DNA of 21,725 nt, from positions 1 to 21,725 of the forward strand of contig JADRCO010001178.1 in the NCBI GenBank assembly GCA_021464525.1. The letters run 5' to 3'. Both the position numbers and the translations under genes were made by a program. The notes below the pieces were generated by a model. It saw nothing but the letters and a program-made list of their open reading frames with translations. It did not search any database and had not been told where the DNA came from. The stretch comes from Rhizophagus sp. LPA8_4_AMF (lineage: Eukaryota; Glomeromycota; Glomeromycetes; Glomerales; Glomeraceae). Position 1 is the stretch's first letter. Every line of letters begins with the position of its first letter. Of the stretch, positions 1-9,669 are shown piece by piece.

Positions 1-1
1 T

Positions 2-75
2 AATTATACTAATTGTAGAATTTCAATTAAGGGGCAAGATGGAATTATACTAATCATAGAATTCTAATTAAGGGA
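2..75. repeat. two-copy 41-bp direct repeat
   Basis: Copies start at 2 and 43 and share AATTATACTAAT, TAGAATT and AATTAAGGG with a few substitutions. The array may continue to the left of the window. Confidence 0.7.
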
Positions 76-310
76 TAAAGTATTCTGGAAAAAAAGAGAA
101 TTTACTGCTATAAACAAATCCCCTATTTATAATTTTAAATAAACTCATGAATTTAAGTCTATTATAAAATAAAATTTGTCTTGCTTCATTTTAAATAAAA
201 TTAATAAATTTATTAAGAAATATTTTTCAGAAAGTTTTCGAAGATAAAATATTTCAATATATGATAAAACTGATATATATATAATATATATATAATATAT
301 ATATAGTATC

Positions 311-470
311 GTTATACAAAATAAAAATCTGACTTGTGTCAAAGATCATCGTCATTATACAAATAAACATCTGACTTATCGGATATTTTCCAGTTGGCTA
401 TACAAAACCAAACATATGACTTATCAGAAAATTACATAATAAGTCTATACAAAATCAGATCCCAGTATTA
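311..470. repeat. diverged ~43-bp tandem repeat, four copies
   Basis: The word TATACAAA recurs at 313, 356, 399 and 446 (spacing 43, 43, 47). In the first three copies it is followed by an (A)TCTGACTT or ATATGACTTATC-like segment. This is a decayed minisatellite next to a TA microsatellite. Confidence 0.65.
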
Positions 471-810
471 TATATATTCTTCGGGGTCCTTACATACCGT
501 ATATTGTGGGTTATAATACCTGAGTATCTTGCAAAAATTGGGAGTTTGACTCTATACCTCTAGATATTAAACAAAACTTAAAATTCCATTTTTTATAAAT
601 ATCGCACGATCTACTAATCCAATTTGAGCGATTTTTTTATTTTGAAGAGCTCAATGAGAGCTATCAAACAAAAAAAAAGATGGCTTAAATCTGATCACTA
701 GATCACGAGATAAATGTATAATACCCTCCAGGCACTATACAATTCTATGAAATTTTTCAAGAAGGATACTATACATGGGGGGTACTATGGCCTGTAATAT
801 ATGGTAATTT

Positions 811-1549
811 ATTCTCCATCACCCGCCTGGCTATGTGTGATGTAGATACGTAGTTGATACTTATTTATCTCCTAAACGTATAAAATTTCATGCTTCTTTT
901 ATGAACAATTATTTGGGCTTTCATTCTGTTATTGATTCCACTGTTTCTGCCCATTTCTCTAGTGGTGTTTTCTTATTTGTTTATTCTTCCTTTGCTGCAC
1001 ATGTGCAGTCTTACCTTTTCCACTTCTCTCGCCTTTTATCTGTAGATTTTTACTTCAAAGGCTCTATTAAATTGCAAATTATTGTGATTTATATTCTGTC
1101 CTATAGTGATCCTTTTTTCCGTTCTTCTACTATTTTTCAATTACTTTCTTTGTTAAATGCTTTCTCGCTTAATAGTTTTCATCATGTGGTGTTAGGTGAT
1201 TTTAATCTACATATTGATGTTTTTATCCTATTTACCTCAATAAGTTACGTACTGCACAACAATCCCAATACTACCTTCTGATTTATCTTTTGGATTATAG
1301 ATATTCTAAAATTATTCCTTCAATTCTTCAGCTCTTAGTACTTACTTTTCTGATAGCCATTTGACTCAGGTTGATTATATTTGGTCTTGCCTCTCTTTTC
1401 AACAATTTACTTTGGCGTCTAAGATTTTTAATAAAGATGTCATTTTTCCTTCTGATCACAATCCGGTTATTGCGCATTTTGCTACATTCTTTTTGACTGA
1501 TACTGTTAAGCAAGCTCAGGCTTCTCAGATGGGACGTAACAAGAAATGA
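811..1549 (+). pseudogene. LINE endonuclease domain (exonuclease-endonuclease-phosphatase fold), broken
   Basis: In intact LINEs this domain nicks the target DNA to prime reverse transcription. Reading starts near 820 (HPPGYV, a TGA at 838, then CRYVVDTYLSPKR), runs through 901 and stays in one frame to the TGA at 1279. It contains AHVQSYLFHFSRL, then VDFYFK and the catalytic-type VVLGDFNLHID. A frameshift near 1285-1300 moves the reading to the second frame: SDSHLTQVDYIW at about 1350-1380, then PSDHNPVIAHF, the terminal SDH motif, and a stop at 1547. The N-terminal part of the fold with the catalytic Glu is missing, consistent with 5' truncation. The methionine at 901 is internal, not a real start. 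Confidence 0.8.
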
Positions 1550-2416
1550 ATTTTTATTTCTTAACTGCTACTCCTGACCATTAGGTTTCATTTCAGGATC
1601 AGGTTGATTCCTTGTATTTAGCCTTTTTTTCTACATTTCCCTCTTGGCCTTTAAATCATTAATGTGAAGCTTTACGTGCTGCCATTTTGACTGCTGCACA
1701 AACTTCGCTCCTTCAGCAACTATTTCTAATTTTTTTACTCCTAAACGGCTGGATTTTCTGGAACGCTTTATACAGGCTTATCGAACAATCACTCAATTTC
1801 TTATTTTGCTTAATCATTATCTTGAGTCTCTTTCCCTTGTTAAAGATCAATTATCCTGGCGTTGGTCAACTTTTGTTGTCTAGTTACGCACTTTTATTGC
1901 CCTTTTTTCTTCTTTTGCTTCTTATGCAGGATCTATTCCCACCCTCTTCTTTTGGTGGCTTGCTTTCTTCAGATTTGGTTTCTTTTCAACTGGCTCTTTG
2001 AGCTTACTGCAAATTATTACATGCTAATTTGCTTTTGCAGGATTGGGATTACCAGTTTAGCCTTATTCAACAACGCCTTACTCAACAAAATGATAATTTT
2101 GATGCTGATGTTTCTTCCTTCATCAATTCAGCCCTTTCCTGGACAAAACGTTCCATCATGCTTAATAGAGTTTACGTGAAAACTGGTTCTTTTTCTACTT
2201 TGTTTACTTCTCCCCATAATATTAATAAAGCGGTAGTTCAGTATTTCCAGAATTGTGTCCCTATATTTGGTTCTACTTCTAAGAGTATCTCTCAACTTCC
2301 TGCACGTTAGACAGATATTTATTTCCCTGATATGTCTATTAATCCAGATATTTATCAGTATATACTCGCTTTTCCTTCTCCTGACGAATGGAATCTGATT
2401 ATTGCTTCTATGCCTA
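1550..2416 (+). pseudogene. LINE linker between endonuclease and reverse transcriptase, frameshifted
   Basis: The region is coding-derived but spread over three frames. Recognisable pieces are TPKRLDFLERFIQAYRTITQF (about 1739-1800) and VSSFINSALSWTKRS followed by LNRVYVKTGS (2106-2190, one frame to the TAG at 2308). INKAVVQYFQNCVPIF and finally SPDEWNLIIASMP (ending at 2415) lie in the frame leading to the insertion. The last residues (A-S-M-P) continue on the far side of the insertion as N-G-K-A-A-G at 7571, the N-terminal motif of this family's reverse transcriptase. Several single-base indels and stops are present. Confidence 0.75.
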
Positions 2417-2719
2417 CTCATCAGGAAATTTAAAAACCATTGATCAGTACATTGATTTGTATTGGATAGGTTAAACAACACTTTTTGAAGTAGAACAGCA
2501 TTAAATTAGTAAAACAATGCATAGAACAGCACTTGTAATACAAATTTGTGTAACTATTATTTTCTTTTTGGGAAGTTCATAAAATTGATTTTTCTATTTT
2601 TGGTAAGAAGAAAATTTCCTTTTTTGAATTTGTGTAATATTTGACCTAAAAATAGTAAAGATCTACAGAATAAAGTGCTGTTCAGCCTCAAAAGTGCTGT
2701 TTAACCTAAAGATGACTCT

Positions 2720-2830
2720 GAATCTGAAATTATCACCAAAATCTGAAATGCCGAATCTGAAATCTGAAATATATTTGAAATTTGAAATTCCAAAATGCCG
2801 AAATTTTACCAAAATGCTGAAATTTAGTTT
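2720..2830 (+). repeat. left subterminal CTGAAAT cluster of the hAT element
   Basis: At least five copies of (T)CTGAAAT or TTTGAAAT-like words, two followed by GCCG or GCTG, lie just inside the left TIR. The same words occur in inverse orientation at the right end (7340-7480). Such subterminal arrays are typical transposase-binding regions of hAT elements; binding itself is inferred. Confidence 0.7.
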
Positions 2831-3052
2831 AGTAATAAAATTTATAATATATCTATATATTTTATAATAATTATATTTAAATATATTGTTAATAAAATTA
2901 ATTTTTAACTATGTCATAATTATTAATTTCACTTTCATTAACTATTTCTGGAATTCTTTCTTCAATTTCATCTTCAGAACTCTCATCTATTATATCATCA
3001 GGATGCAAATCATAAGGAATTTCTTCTAAATCAAGAATATTTTCAATTAATA

Positions 3053-3941
3053 CAGAAGGTGATCAATGTTATGCAGATATTTTTCAGAGTGAATAATTTA
3101 TATACATATTAATAAAATGAAAGTAAAAATTTAAGTTAAATACATTCATTACACCCTTATTTATTAATTAGAATAAAAACTTTCCATTTTCATTTGCCAA
3201 AATAATTATTAATTTTTATGAAATACGCAATTGATCTACATCTTATGATTTTCTGAAGGAATGTCTTTTTTAAGTATTTTTAATATTTTAATACACTTTT
3301 CAAATACAACTATCAAGAAATTTAACAAGACATGCAAATATAATATAATAATATATTATTATATAAAATTAGAGTTTCAATTTAAGGTTAACAAACATAA
3401 CTTTACATGAGTTTGCAAAATTTGTGTAGTTTATTATTTTAAAATTTAAAAATTCCTATATTAAGAATATTCTAATATCTAGTGATTGGATTTTCATAAT
3501 CTTAATGTCATTAGAATTGGCTTAATGAGACGAATCTAATGAATTTGGTTTTATACTTGTAGGATCAGTATTTGACACATAATTCTGCTTTAAATATTTA
3601 GAATTATCCCATAATAATTTATGTTCTACTTAGTGATTAGATTTTCATGAAATATATCATATTAGATTCGTCTCATTAAGACAATTAAAATGATAGTAAA
3701 TTCATGTTTATTGGGATAATAGTGATCAAGTTATGCCATTTTTTAAGTTTTTAGTAAAAATTACATAATTTATGCTGTATGTGGTATCATATTTCTAAGA
3801 AATTTCCAAATGTATGAATTATGGAAATTTGTTTAATATGATTATAAAACAAAATTATAAATTATTTATATCACATTAGTAATAATGATTTGCAATAACT
3901 TTGGCAATACAAAATGTTCGCATAACATTGATCACCCCTTG
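3053..3941. mobile_element. 889-bp Tc1/mariner-type MITE inside the hAT transposase
   Basis: TA is duplicated at 3051-3052 and 3942-3943. The terminal inverted repeats are 22 bp (3053-3074 and 3920-3941): CAGAAGGTGATCAATG on the left, and CAAGGGGTGATCAATG on the opposite strand from the right. They continue identically to TTATGC, 19 of 22 matching. Removing the element plus one TA joins Y-V to L-I-E in the transposase frame, so insertion postdates a working reading frame there. There is no coding capacity; the interior has its own inverted and direct repeats (3480-3697). Confidence 0.88.
3480..3700. repeat. internal inverted and direct repeats of the Tc1-type MITE
   Basis: CTTAATGAGACGAATCTAAT (3521-3540) is matched perfectly in inverse at 3661-3680. 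Similarity extends about 20 bp further outward (14 of 20). A direct repeat TAGTGATTRGATTTTCAT is at 3480-3497 and 3631-3648. Together they could form a large stem with a ~120-bp loop. Confidence 0.8.
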
Positions 3942-6187
3942 TACATATATTTCATTATTAGGAACTACTATTTCATTATTATTAACTTCAATATCATTAT
4001 CTTCTTCATTTTCACTCTCATCTTCATCATCATTAATCATTGCCTCTTCTACCATCATCTTTAATTCACTTTTATTATAGTTCTTACTAATATACTTTAA
4101 TTTATTAATTTCAGATAAATGATAAAATCTGATTTTTGCCATTCCTTTACTTTTGTAGTAGATAAACGCAATCTTCTTTTCCATAAATCCAGCCTAATGC
4201 TGAAAAATTACACTCACAACTAGCACTATGAGGTGTAATATCAAAAATTAAAAGTGCTAATTGTTGTAAAGGATTATTTTTTGTATCATCTATGGCAAGC
4301 CACCAAAGTTTAGGAGTATCATTTGATAAGGAATAATGATTCATTTTTATATATAATTTTTCAAGTGAATCTTTATCATTTCCAAGATTTTTCCAAATTT
4401 TTCCTGCTATATTTAAAACTATTTTATATTGACCTTGTTTTATACCTTCAACTAATTTAAGTAAATATATAGTAATTAATAATTAATAATTTAATAATTA
4501 AAAAAATTAAATATATATAAAAAACAACCTTTATAATTTAGATGTAAGAAATATGCTAATAAATATAGATCAATTTCAAAATCTTCCCATCGTCTATTAA
4601 ATGAATTAATAGCATGTTGCTTAAATCCATTTAATCTTGTAATATTTATATGCTTAAGTTTATAAACAAGTCAAATAAATTGAACAAAGATATCAGCCAA
4701 ATTAACATTATCACTTTCAATTATTGTAATAGCATTTTTAACAGGCAATAAAATTTGAGATAAAGTGATAATATCTTCAAAAAAATCTCTTTTTTTCAGA
4801 TACTTTTTTACAGTTTTATTTGTAATTTCTTCTTCATTATCTGTTAAAATCTATTAATTTAAAATTTTAATAATTAGTTATTGTCTATTGGTTATTATTT
4901 CATTTATTAAATAATAAATATTAAAATAAAATAATAAATACCAATTCAAAAGCTCTTTGCATACGAACAACTGAATACACAGCTTTATATATTGATGTCC
5001 ATCTTGTTTTAACAAATGGTTTAAATCCTCCTCCTTTGATCTTTAATGATTGTGCAGCTTTCTTTAAAAGACTATTACATATATGTGAATGATTAAAAAA
5101 GTTGATTATAGAAAAACATGTTGATAACAATTTTGATGCACTTTTATGATCTAATGATTATAAAAATAATTAGAGATTAAATCAAAAAATCAAAAATTAA
5201 ATATCAATTTAATATTTACCAAGTATTGATTTTGTAATCAAATTAATAAAATGTGCTATACATCGAAAATTTATAATTTCTGGATATTTTTCAACAACTA
5301 GTTGACGGGTTAATCTTACATTTGATCCATTATCTGTAACAACGGCTTTAAATTTTTCAACACCAATACTACCCAAAATGGTTAGAATTTCTGCTGCTAA
5401 AAAATTTCCAGTATGATGTGAATCTGAATAATCACGAAGACAATATAAATATTGTTTACGATCAGGTATTAAAATAACAAAATTGTATATTGAAAGGGAG
5501 TTTGGAGATGACCATCCATCCAATGTTACAATAATAAATAGTAAAAATATTTATTAATTTGAATTTTGATAATCAAATAGTTCAATAATCAATACTATTT
5601 AATGCTAATAATTACTTACCAAGTGTTAAATTATCAGTATTTTTTAATTCTTTTATTACTTTATTAGTTACTTTCGCAACTTCATTATTTAACATTGTTT
5701 CTGATAATATTTTGCGTGATGGAGGTGTATAATTAGGACGTAATTGATAAAGTAATTCCCTAAAAAATGGATTATCTATGACACTAAAAGAAATTTCACA
5801 ACACACAAAAGCTTGAATAAGTGCATTGTTTATTGCTTGAACTTAATGCTCAGGCAATTCTTTACTTTCATAAAAATCCTCTATTTCTTGTTGCCCCTCT
5901 ATTCTTAATCTTTTTGAATCTTTAAATCTTCTTGATAAAGTATCAACATCCATTTAATCATTATCTGCAGAAGTAAGAAACTCAAGATAATAACTTTTAA
6001 CATTTCCAAGACATTCTAAACAGTTATTTGCTAAATGTACTTGAAGAGTATTCACATATGCTCTTTTCTATAATTTATTACAAAACTTGCATTTTGCAGA
6101 AAAATGCCTATGCAATTTTAATGGTTCTTTAACGAAAAAGTCCCATACTTCATTTAATTTTCGTTCTGCTCCTTTAGACGTTGACAT

Positions 6188-6830
6188 ACTGAGAAAAAAA
6201 TTTTTATTCAGTAAGTGTATATTTGATAAAGGTGTTGTAAAGTATAAAAGACTTTTTTTTAAAAAAAAGATTATCAGTTATTAGCGGATCAATGGTGACT
6301 GATTTGTGGCTGTGAATAATGGCGGCATCTTAAATTAGTCAAAAAAAAAGTCTGCATTTTTTTTTAAAAAAACAATGAAACCCGTTTCTTTTATAGTTTT
6401 TTTGTAGGGAGGAGTTTCTTATACTATACAACCTGATTTTAAAGGTAAATTAGAAAGGGGAGAGGTGTATTTTTATTTGGTTGACTTTAAAGAAACGTTT
6501 CCTACGTTTCATTTCTTGTTTTCTTATACAACTCAGACTTTTAAAGGTGAATTAGAAAGAGAAGAGGAGCGTGCTTATTTTTTTTATTTGTTTGATTTTA
6601 AAGAAACGTAAGAACGTTTCTTATTTTTTTTTTTAGATGTTGCATTTTCGCAATGCTAATATTGTTTATTAAATAAAGAAAGCCGCCAAATGTTACATAG
6701 TTTTAATGTTTTAAGTGCTAGTATGCTACTGAAAATAATAAAATACGTGAAATTTTATCAAATTTTTATTTTTTTTTTATAAATTTTTTTTCTAATTATG
6801 ATCATAAATTCACCCTAAGAAAAAATTACC
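6188..6830. other. hAT 5' noncoding region with a two-copy ~105-bp direct repeat
   Basis: This is the upstream (5') side of the minus-strand transposase. A unit containing TTTTAAAGGT, ATTAGAAAG, GAGAGG/GAAGAGG and TTTAAAGAAACGT is present at about 6420-6510 and again at about 6525-6615 (landmarks 102 to 110 bp apart). No coding region is seen, and no promoter motif can be assigned with confidence in this A/T-rich sequence. Confidence 0.6.
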
Positions 6831-7330
6831 AGAATGTTTTTTAATTAAAAAAAAATGCCGGTATGGCTGTTTAACTAAAAAAATAATGGCAGGCTTTTTT
6901 TAATTTAATTAAAAAAAAGCAAACGCTAGAATGTTTTTAAATTAATAAAATAAAATGTCAGAATATGCTTTTTTTTAACTAAAAAAAGCCAAATCTTTTT
7001 TTAGTTAAAATAAATAAGGTTCCATATATGAACCAGATGTGATATTATTTTTTTACTTTTTGATAAAATCGCCAAACTTTGACGTTTTTATTTTTTATTT
7101 TATTTTTTTTGTATTTATTAAAAATGTCAAATTTGATGTTTTTAATTATATTTTTTTATTTATTAATAAAAAAATGTCAAACTTGACGTTAACTTGACAT
7201 TTTTAAACTAAAAAAATCACACTTTTTTATTTTTTAGTTAAAAACGTTGAATTTGACGCTTCTAAATTTAAAAAAATAAATTTTTTAAAAAAACGTTACA
7301 TTTAACATTTTCTTTTTTGATTAAAGTGGT
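6831..7330. repeat. hAT subterminal repeat field: AACTAAAAAA and TGTCAAA-TTGACGTT motifs
   Basis: Poly-A/poly-T runs alternate with two recurring words. The first is TTAACTAAAAAAA followed by TGCC/GCC-like blocks (6840-7015). The second is a dyad of the form TGTCAAAnTTGACGTTTTTA, or its halves, at about 7078, 7124, 7174, 7190 and 7245. A GGTTCCATATATGAACC palindrome is at 7019-7035. No ORF. It is likely the non-coding shoulder of the hAT element. Confidence 0.55.
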
Positions 7331-7339
7331 ACAATCAAT

Positions 7340-7480
7340 TTTGGCATTTCAGCAAATTTTGTCGATTTTAATTTCAGCATTTCAGATTAATTTCAGCATT
7401 TCAGAAATTTTACGGCATTTCAGAATAATTTCAGGATCTGAAATCTGCGGAAACTGAAATATTCAGAAAATCAGATTTCA
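7340..7480 (-). repeat. right subterminal ATTTCAG cluster of the hAT element
   Basis: About eight ATTTCAG/GCATTTCAG words run up to the right TIR, followed by CTGAAATCTGCGG and ACTGAAAT near 7439-7460. They mirror the left cluster at 2720-2830, including CGGCATTTCAG against CTGAAATGCCG. Confidence 0.7.
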
Positions 7481-7570
7481 ATTTTGGAGTCATCCTTAGT
7501 TCAACCTATCCAACACAAAACAACCTAAATTAATATAGCTATTCAGCACTTTTAAAATTTAATGATGAGT

Positions 7571-8593
7571 AATGGCAAGGCGGCTGGATCTCTTTGGGAT
7601 CCCTTATGAATTGTTGAAGCATTTAGAACCTATTTCTTCAGCCTTGCTCCTTCAGCTTATTACATATTGCTTAGCAGATGCTAATATTCCTGATCTATGG
7701 CATCAGACTTTAGTTTATCCTACTTCCAAGCCGCAGGATTGGAACTGTCAATTGAAGAATATTCGTCCCATCACCCTGCTGAAAACCATCTGCAAAACTC
7801 TTGTTAAACTCATTTATAATCGATTATCTGAAGTATTGGTCAAACATTCTATTCTTAAAGGTGATAATTTCACTGGATTGCCTAGTGGTTCTTGTAAAGA
7901 ACCTATAACTATTCTTGAATCTATCATTCATGATTCAGTTGCAGAAAAGAAATCCTTATAGGTCTTATCTTAGGATATCTCAAAAGTATTTGATTCTGTG
8001 GACTTACGCATGTTGGAATTTGCGTTGGCTCAGCTTCATTTTCCTCCTTCTCTTCGTTACTTTTACTTTCATTATTTAGGTTTCGTACCAATAAGATTAT
8101 TGCTTATTATGGTTTCACTTCTTCTTACCATGTTCAAATTAGCATTGATCAAGAAGAGATTATTTCGCCTCTCTTATGGGTCATATATTTGGATCCGTGA
8201 TTAACTGCTCTTAGTAAGGATCATTTGGACCTATATTGTATGAGTGCATCTGATTTAACTTCTTTTGCCCTTTTCACTATGCAATCTTATGAGGCTGAAA
8301 TTAATAATTTGGTGTTCATAGATGACTCTACTCTTATTTCTTCAACTAAAAATGGTATGGAACATATGTTGACCATTACTGAGGAATCTTATCAATTCAA
8401 TAACACTGCGATCAATCATAAGAAATATGTTCTTTTGACCAATACCATGTCTTGCAATACTTCGGTTTTGCTTTTCATCTCCTTTCAGTTAAAACTTTCA
8501 GCTTTGAATCATGTTCTAAATATTGATATTACTCCTCTTCCTGTTTCTTCTTCATTTCGCTTTTGGGCATTTAGTTTAATCTCTCCAACTTGA
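7571..8593 (+). pseudogene. LINE reverse transcriptase domain, broken
   Basis: It begins with NGKAAGS (7571-7591), directly continuing the LINE frame left at 2415. A one-base shift follows, then GIPYELLKHL. Conserved RT blocks are WHQTLVYPTSKP, IRPITLLKTICKTLVKLIYNRL, FTGLPSGSCKEP and, after TAGs at 7959 and 7971, DISKVFDSVDLRM with the first catalytic Asp. A frameshift at about 8084 leads to YHVQISIDQEEIISPLLWV, then a TGA at about 8201. The catalytic pair is FIDDSTLIS with Asp-Asp at 8321-8326 (the usual YADD box). In an active LINE it copies RNA into DNA at the nicked target. Two frameshifts and several stops make it inactive. The methionine at 7572 is out of the true frame and not a start. 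Confidence 0.85.
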
Positions 8594-9669
8594 AATTCTT
8601 TATGGTCTCTCAATTGGTGGACGAATTTTTCCACTTTGCTGCTATTCTTTCACAAGCGTGGCTTACCGCTAAATAACATATATTTGTACAATATTGTTTT
8701 CATTCCTAAGGTGGAATATCGTATGCAAGTTACCTTTTTAACTGCCAAAGAATGTTCAACTATTTCTGTTAAGTTTCGTGTCTTGCTAAAGCGTAAGCTG
8801 AGACTAGCTGTTACCTTTCCATCAAGTACTCTGTACTCTAATCACTACTTCAACCTGACTTGCTTATATAAGATGAGTGCTGAAAAAAGGGACCAAATTG
8901 AAAATTTTTTCAAAAAAAGTTCTTAAGTAAAATAGATTCAAATTTGACCATTTGATTCAAAACATTTGTTATTTTAAAAAAATTTTTTTAACTATTTGGT
9001 CCTTTTTTCCAGCACTTAGTGTATTTATCCTATATATATATCAAACTGCATATTTGATCCAGTCTTTCTTTTGTCTTGCTAATCTCCAGAATTTTTTATT
9101 TAGTCAGATTTTTCTTATTTATCTTATCAATTTGAAAGTTCGTCTTTGTATTTTCTGTTCTCCATTAGATATTTAGGATTGGTTCATTTGGTCTAATCTT
9201 TCTATTTTTAAATTAAATTTGTTCGTTTAGACGCTTACATTAATGCGCTCTGTTCGTAGTGATATACTTCTCTCTTCTGCTTTTCCTCTTCCTAAACTTA
9301 GGGTTCAGGATAGGTTACTTTCTTTACACGATATTCTTTCTGGCTCCATTTTTAGAATTAGCATGTCTACAATGCATTCGTGTCTTTTGTTCTTTTTATC
9401 TCAGATTGTTACTGCCAGTGGTGATGCCTTATACTCATAGTCAAATTTCTGCTCCCGCATGCTTAACAAGTAAAGCACGCGTCACCTTCTCGCTTTGGTA
9501 TTCTGATTCAGTTAACTTAGTTACTCAGTTCTGGGACTCTTCTCCTTCACTTTCCTTTCGAATAGAATAGTTACTAGTACTTTTCTCTCCCTGTGATACC
9601 TCGATAAGCCCAGAAGTTGATTTTTTCGCGGTTAGGTTTTTGTAGCTTAACCAATACACAATCCAAAGA
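8594..9669 (+). pseudogene. LINE thumb/connection region, heavily decayed
   Basis: The region lies between the FIDD box and RNase H. Recognisable coding pieces are SNLKFFMVSQLVDEFF (about 8582-8630), NIVFIPKVEYRMQVTFLTAKE (8690-8752) and RVQDRLLSLHDIL with LFFLSQIVTASGDALYS (9301-9440). Reading frames switch repeatedly, and a 141-bp hairpin element interrupts the region at 8876-9016. The stretch 9017-9240 has no frame I can align with confidence, but the codon-like T-rich style persists. Confidence 0.65.
8876..9016. mobile_element. 141-bp hairpin MITE inside the LINE
   Basis: The left end AGTGCTGAAAAAAGGGACC (8876 on) is answered by the inverse GGTCCTTTTTTCCAGCACT ending at 9016. Pairing continues inward through ACCAAAT/ATTTGGT and less well beyond. 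It falls in a LINE region with no reason to be palindromic. A target duplication is not clear; a TA two bases outside the right end has no exact partner on the left. Confidence 0.65.

Larger units (their letters stand above)
1..810. other. AT-rich spacer with small repeats, no gene seen
   Basis: No credible coding region on either strand. A 41-bp unit beginning AATTATACTAAT is present twice (from 2 and from 43). A TA microsatellite occupies about 270-306. A diverged tandem array follows at 311-470. The stretch 480-800 is less AT-rich and has several ACTATACA/GGGTACTAT-like words that look like old transposon sequence, but I could not find convincing ends. Confidence 0.6.
2898..6187 (-). pseudogene. 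hAT transposase (BED zinc finger, DUF659, hAT dimerisation), six pieces, broken
   Basis: The ATG at 6187 is followed by a BED-type finger (W-D-F-F, C-K-F-C, H-L-A-N-N-C) and a linker up to 5620. In-frame stops lie at codons 40 (TAG), 78 and 115 (TAA). Introns: 5619-~5530 (GTAAGT donor, no AG acceptor found); 5219-5151 (GTAAAT..TTAG); 4941-4851 (GTATTT..ATAG); 4528-4452 (GTTGTT..TTAG). Exon 2 is DUF659-like (LDGWSSPNSLS, TDNGSN, CIAHFINLI). Exon 3 holds GGGFKPFVKTRWTS. Exon 4 has a TGA at 4671-4673. Exon 5 carries the dimerisation motif (PHSASCEC, FSALGWIYGK). A frameshift near 4173-4180 is followed by GMAKIRFYHL and an acidic tail. The tail is cut by a MITE at 3942/3053 and resumes in frame at 3050 (LIENILDLEEIP), ending at the TAA 2898-2900. 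The protein cuts and rejoins DNA in intact hATs; here it cannot be made. Confidence 0.85.
2707..7498 (-). mobile_element. 4.8-kb hAT-superfamily DNA transposon, degenerate
   Basis: An 8-bp target duplication flanks the element: GTTTAACC at 2699-2706 and GTTCAACC at 7499-7506 (7 of 8 identical). The TIRs begin TAAAGATGACTC (2707) and, on the opposite strand, TAAGGATGACTC (from 7498), with 19 of 24 matching by eye. Inside both ends are clusters of CTGAAAT (left, plus) and ATTTCAG (right), an inverted subterminal array. The transposase gene is on the minus strand (2898-6187). The 8-bp duplication, YARGG-like ends and BED/DUF659/dimerisation domains together define a hAT element. It inserted into the right TIR of MITE X and was later hit by a TA-target MITE at 3053. 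Confidence 0.85.
2417..7569. mobile_element. Long-TIR MITE 'X' (about 353 bp without its insert), TA target duplication, split by a hAT element
   Basis: The target dinucleotide TA is at 2415-2416 and 7570-7571. The element starts CTCATCA (2417-2423) and ends TGATGAG (7563-7569). Removing it and one TA turns the flanks into atgccTAatggc, which reads M-P-N-G-K in the LINE frame. The left arm is 2417-2706; the right arm, after the hAT insert, is 7507-7569. The TIRs are long and imperfect. They share CTCATCA, AAATTT, TTGGATAGGTT and, only once the hAT is removed, a further segment of the type RAACARCACTTTT. No coding capacity is seen. The superfamily is probably Tc1/mariner-like, from the TA target only. 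Confidence 0.75.

Noticed and set aside
145-342. 65-residue minus-strand ORF
   Set aside because: Composed of Ile/Tyr/Leu from TA microsatellite and AT-rich sequence; no domain or codon signal.
480-810. Possible MITE ending near the LINE 5' boundary
   Set aside because: Words such as GGTATTATA and ACTATACA recur in both orientations, but I could not align ends or find a target duplication.
6087-6284. 65-residue plus-strand ORF near the hAT 5' end
   Set aside because: It is the opposite-strand shadow of the BED-finger exon and adjacent A/T runs.
2426-7562. AAATTTAA at 2426-2433 and 7555-7562 as the 8-bp target duplication of the hAT element
   Set aside because: The word is nearly palindromic and lies symmetrically inside the CTCATCA ends, so it is part of MITE X's TIR. 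A better 8-bp duplication (GTTTAACC/GTTCAACC) sits directly outside matching TIRs at 2707 and 7498.
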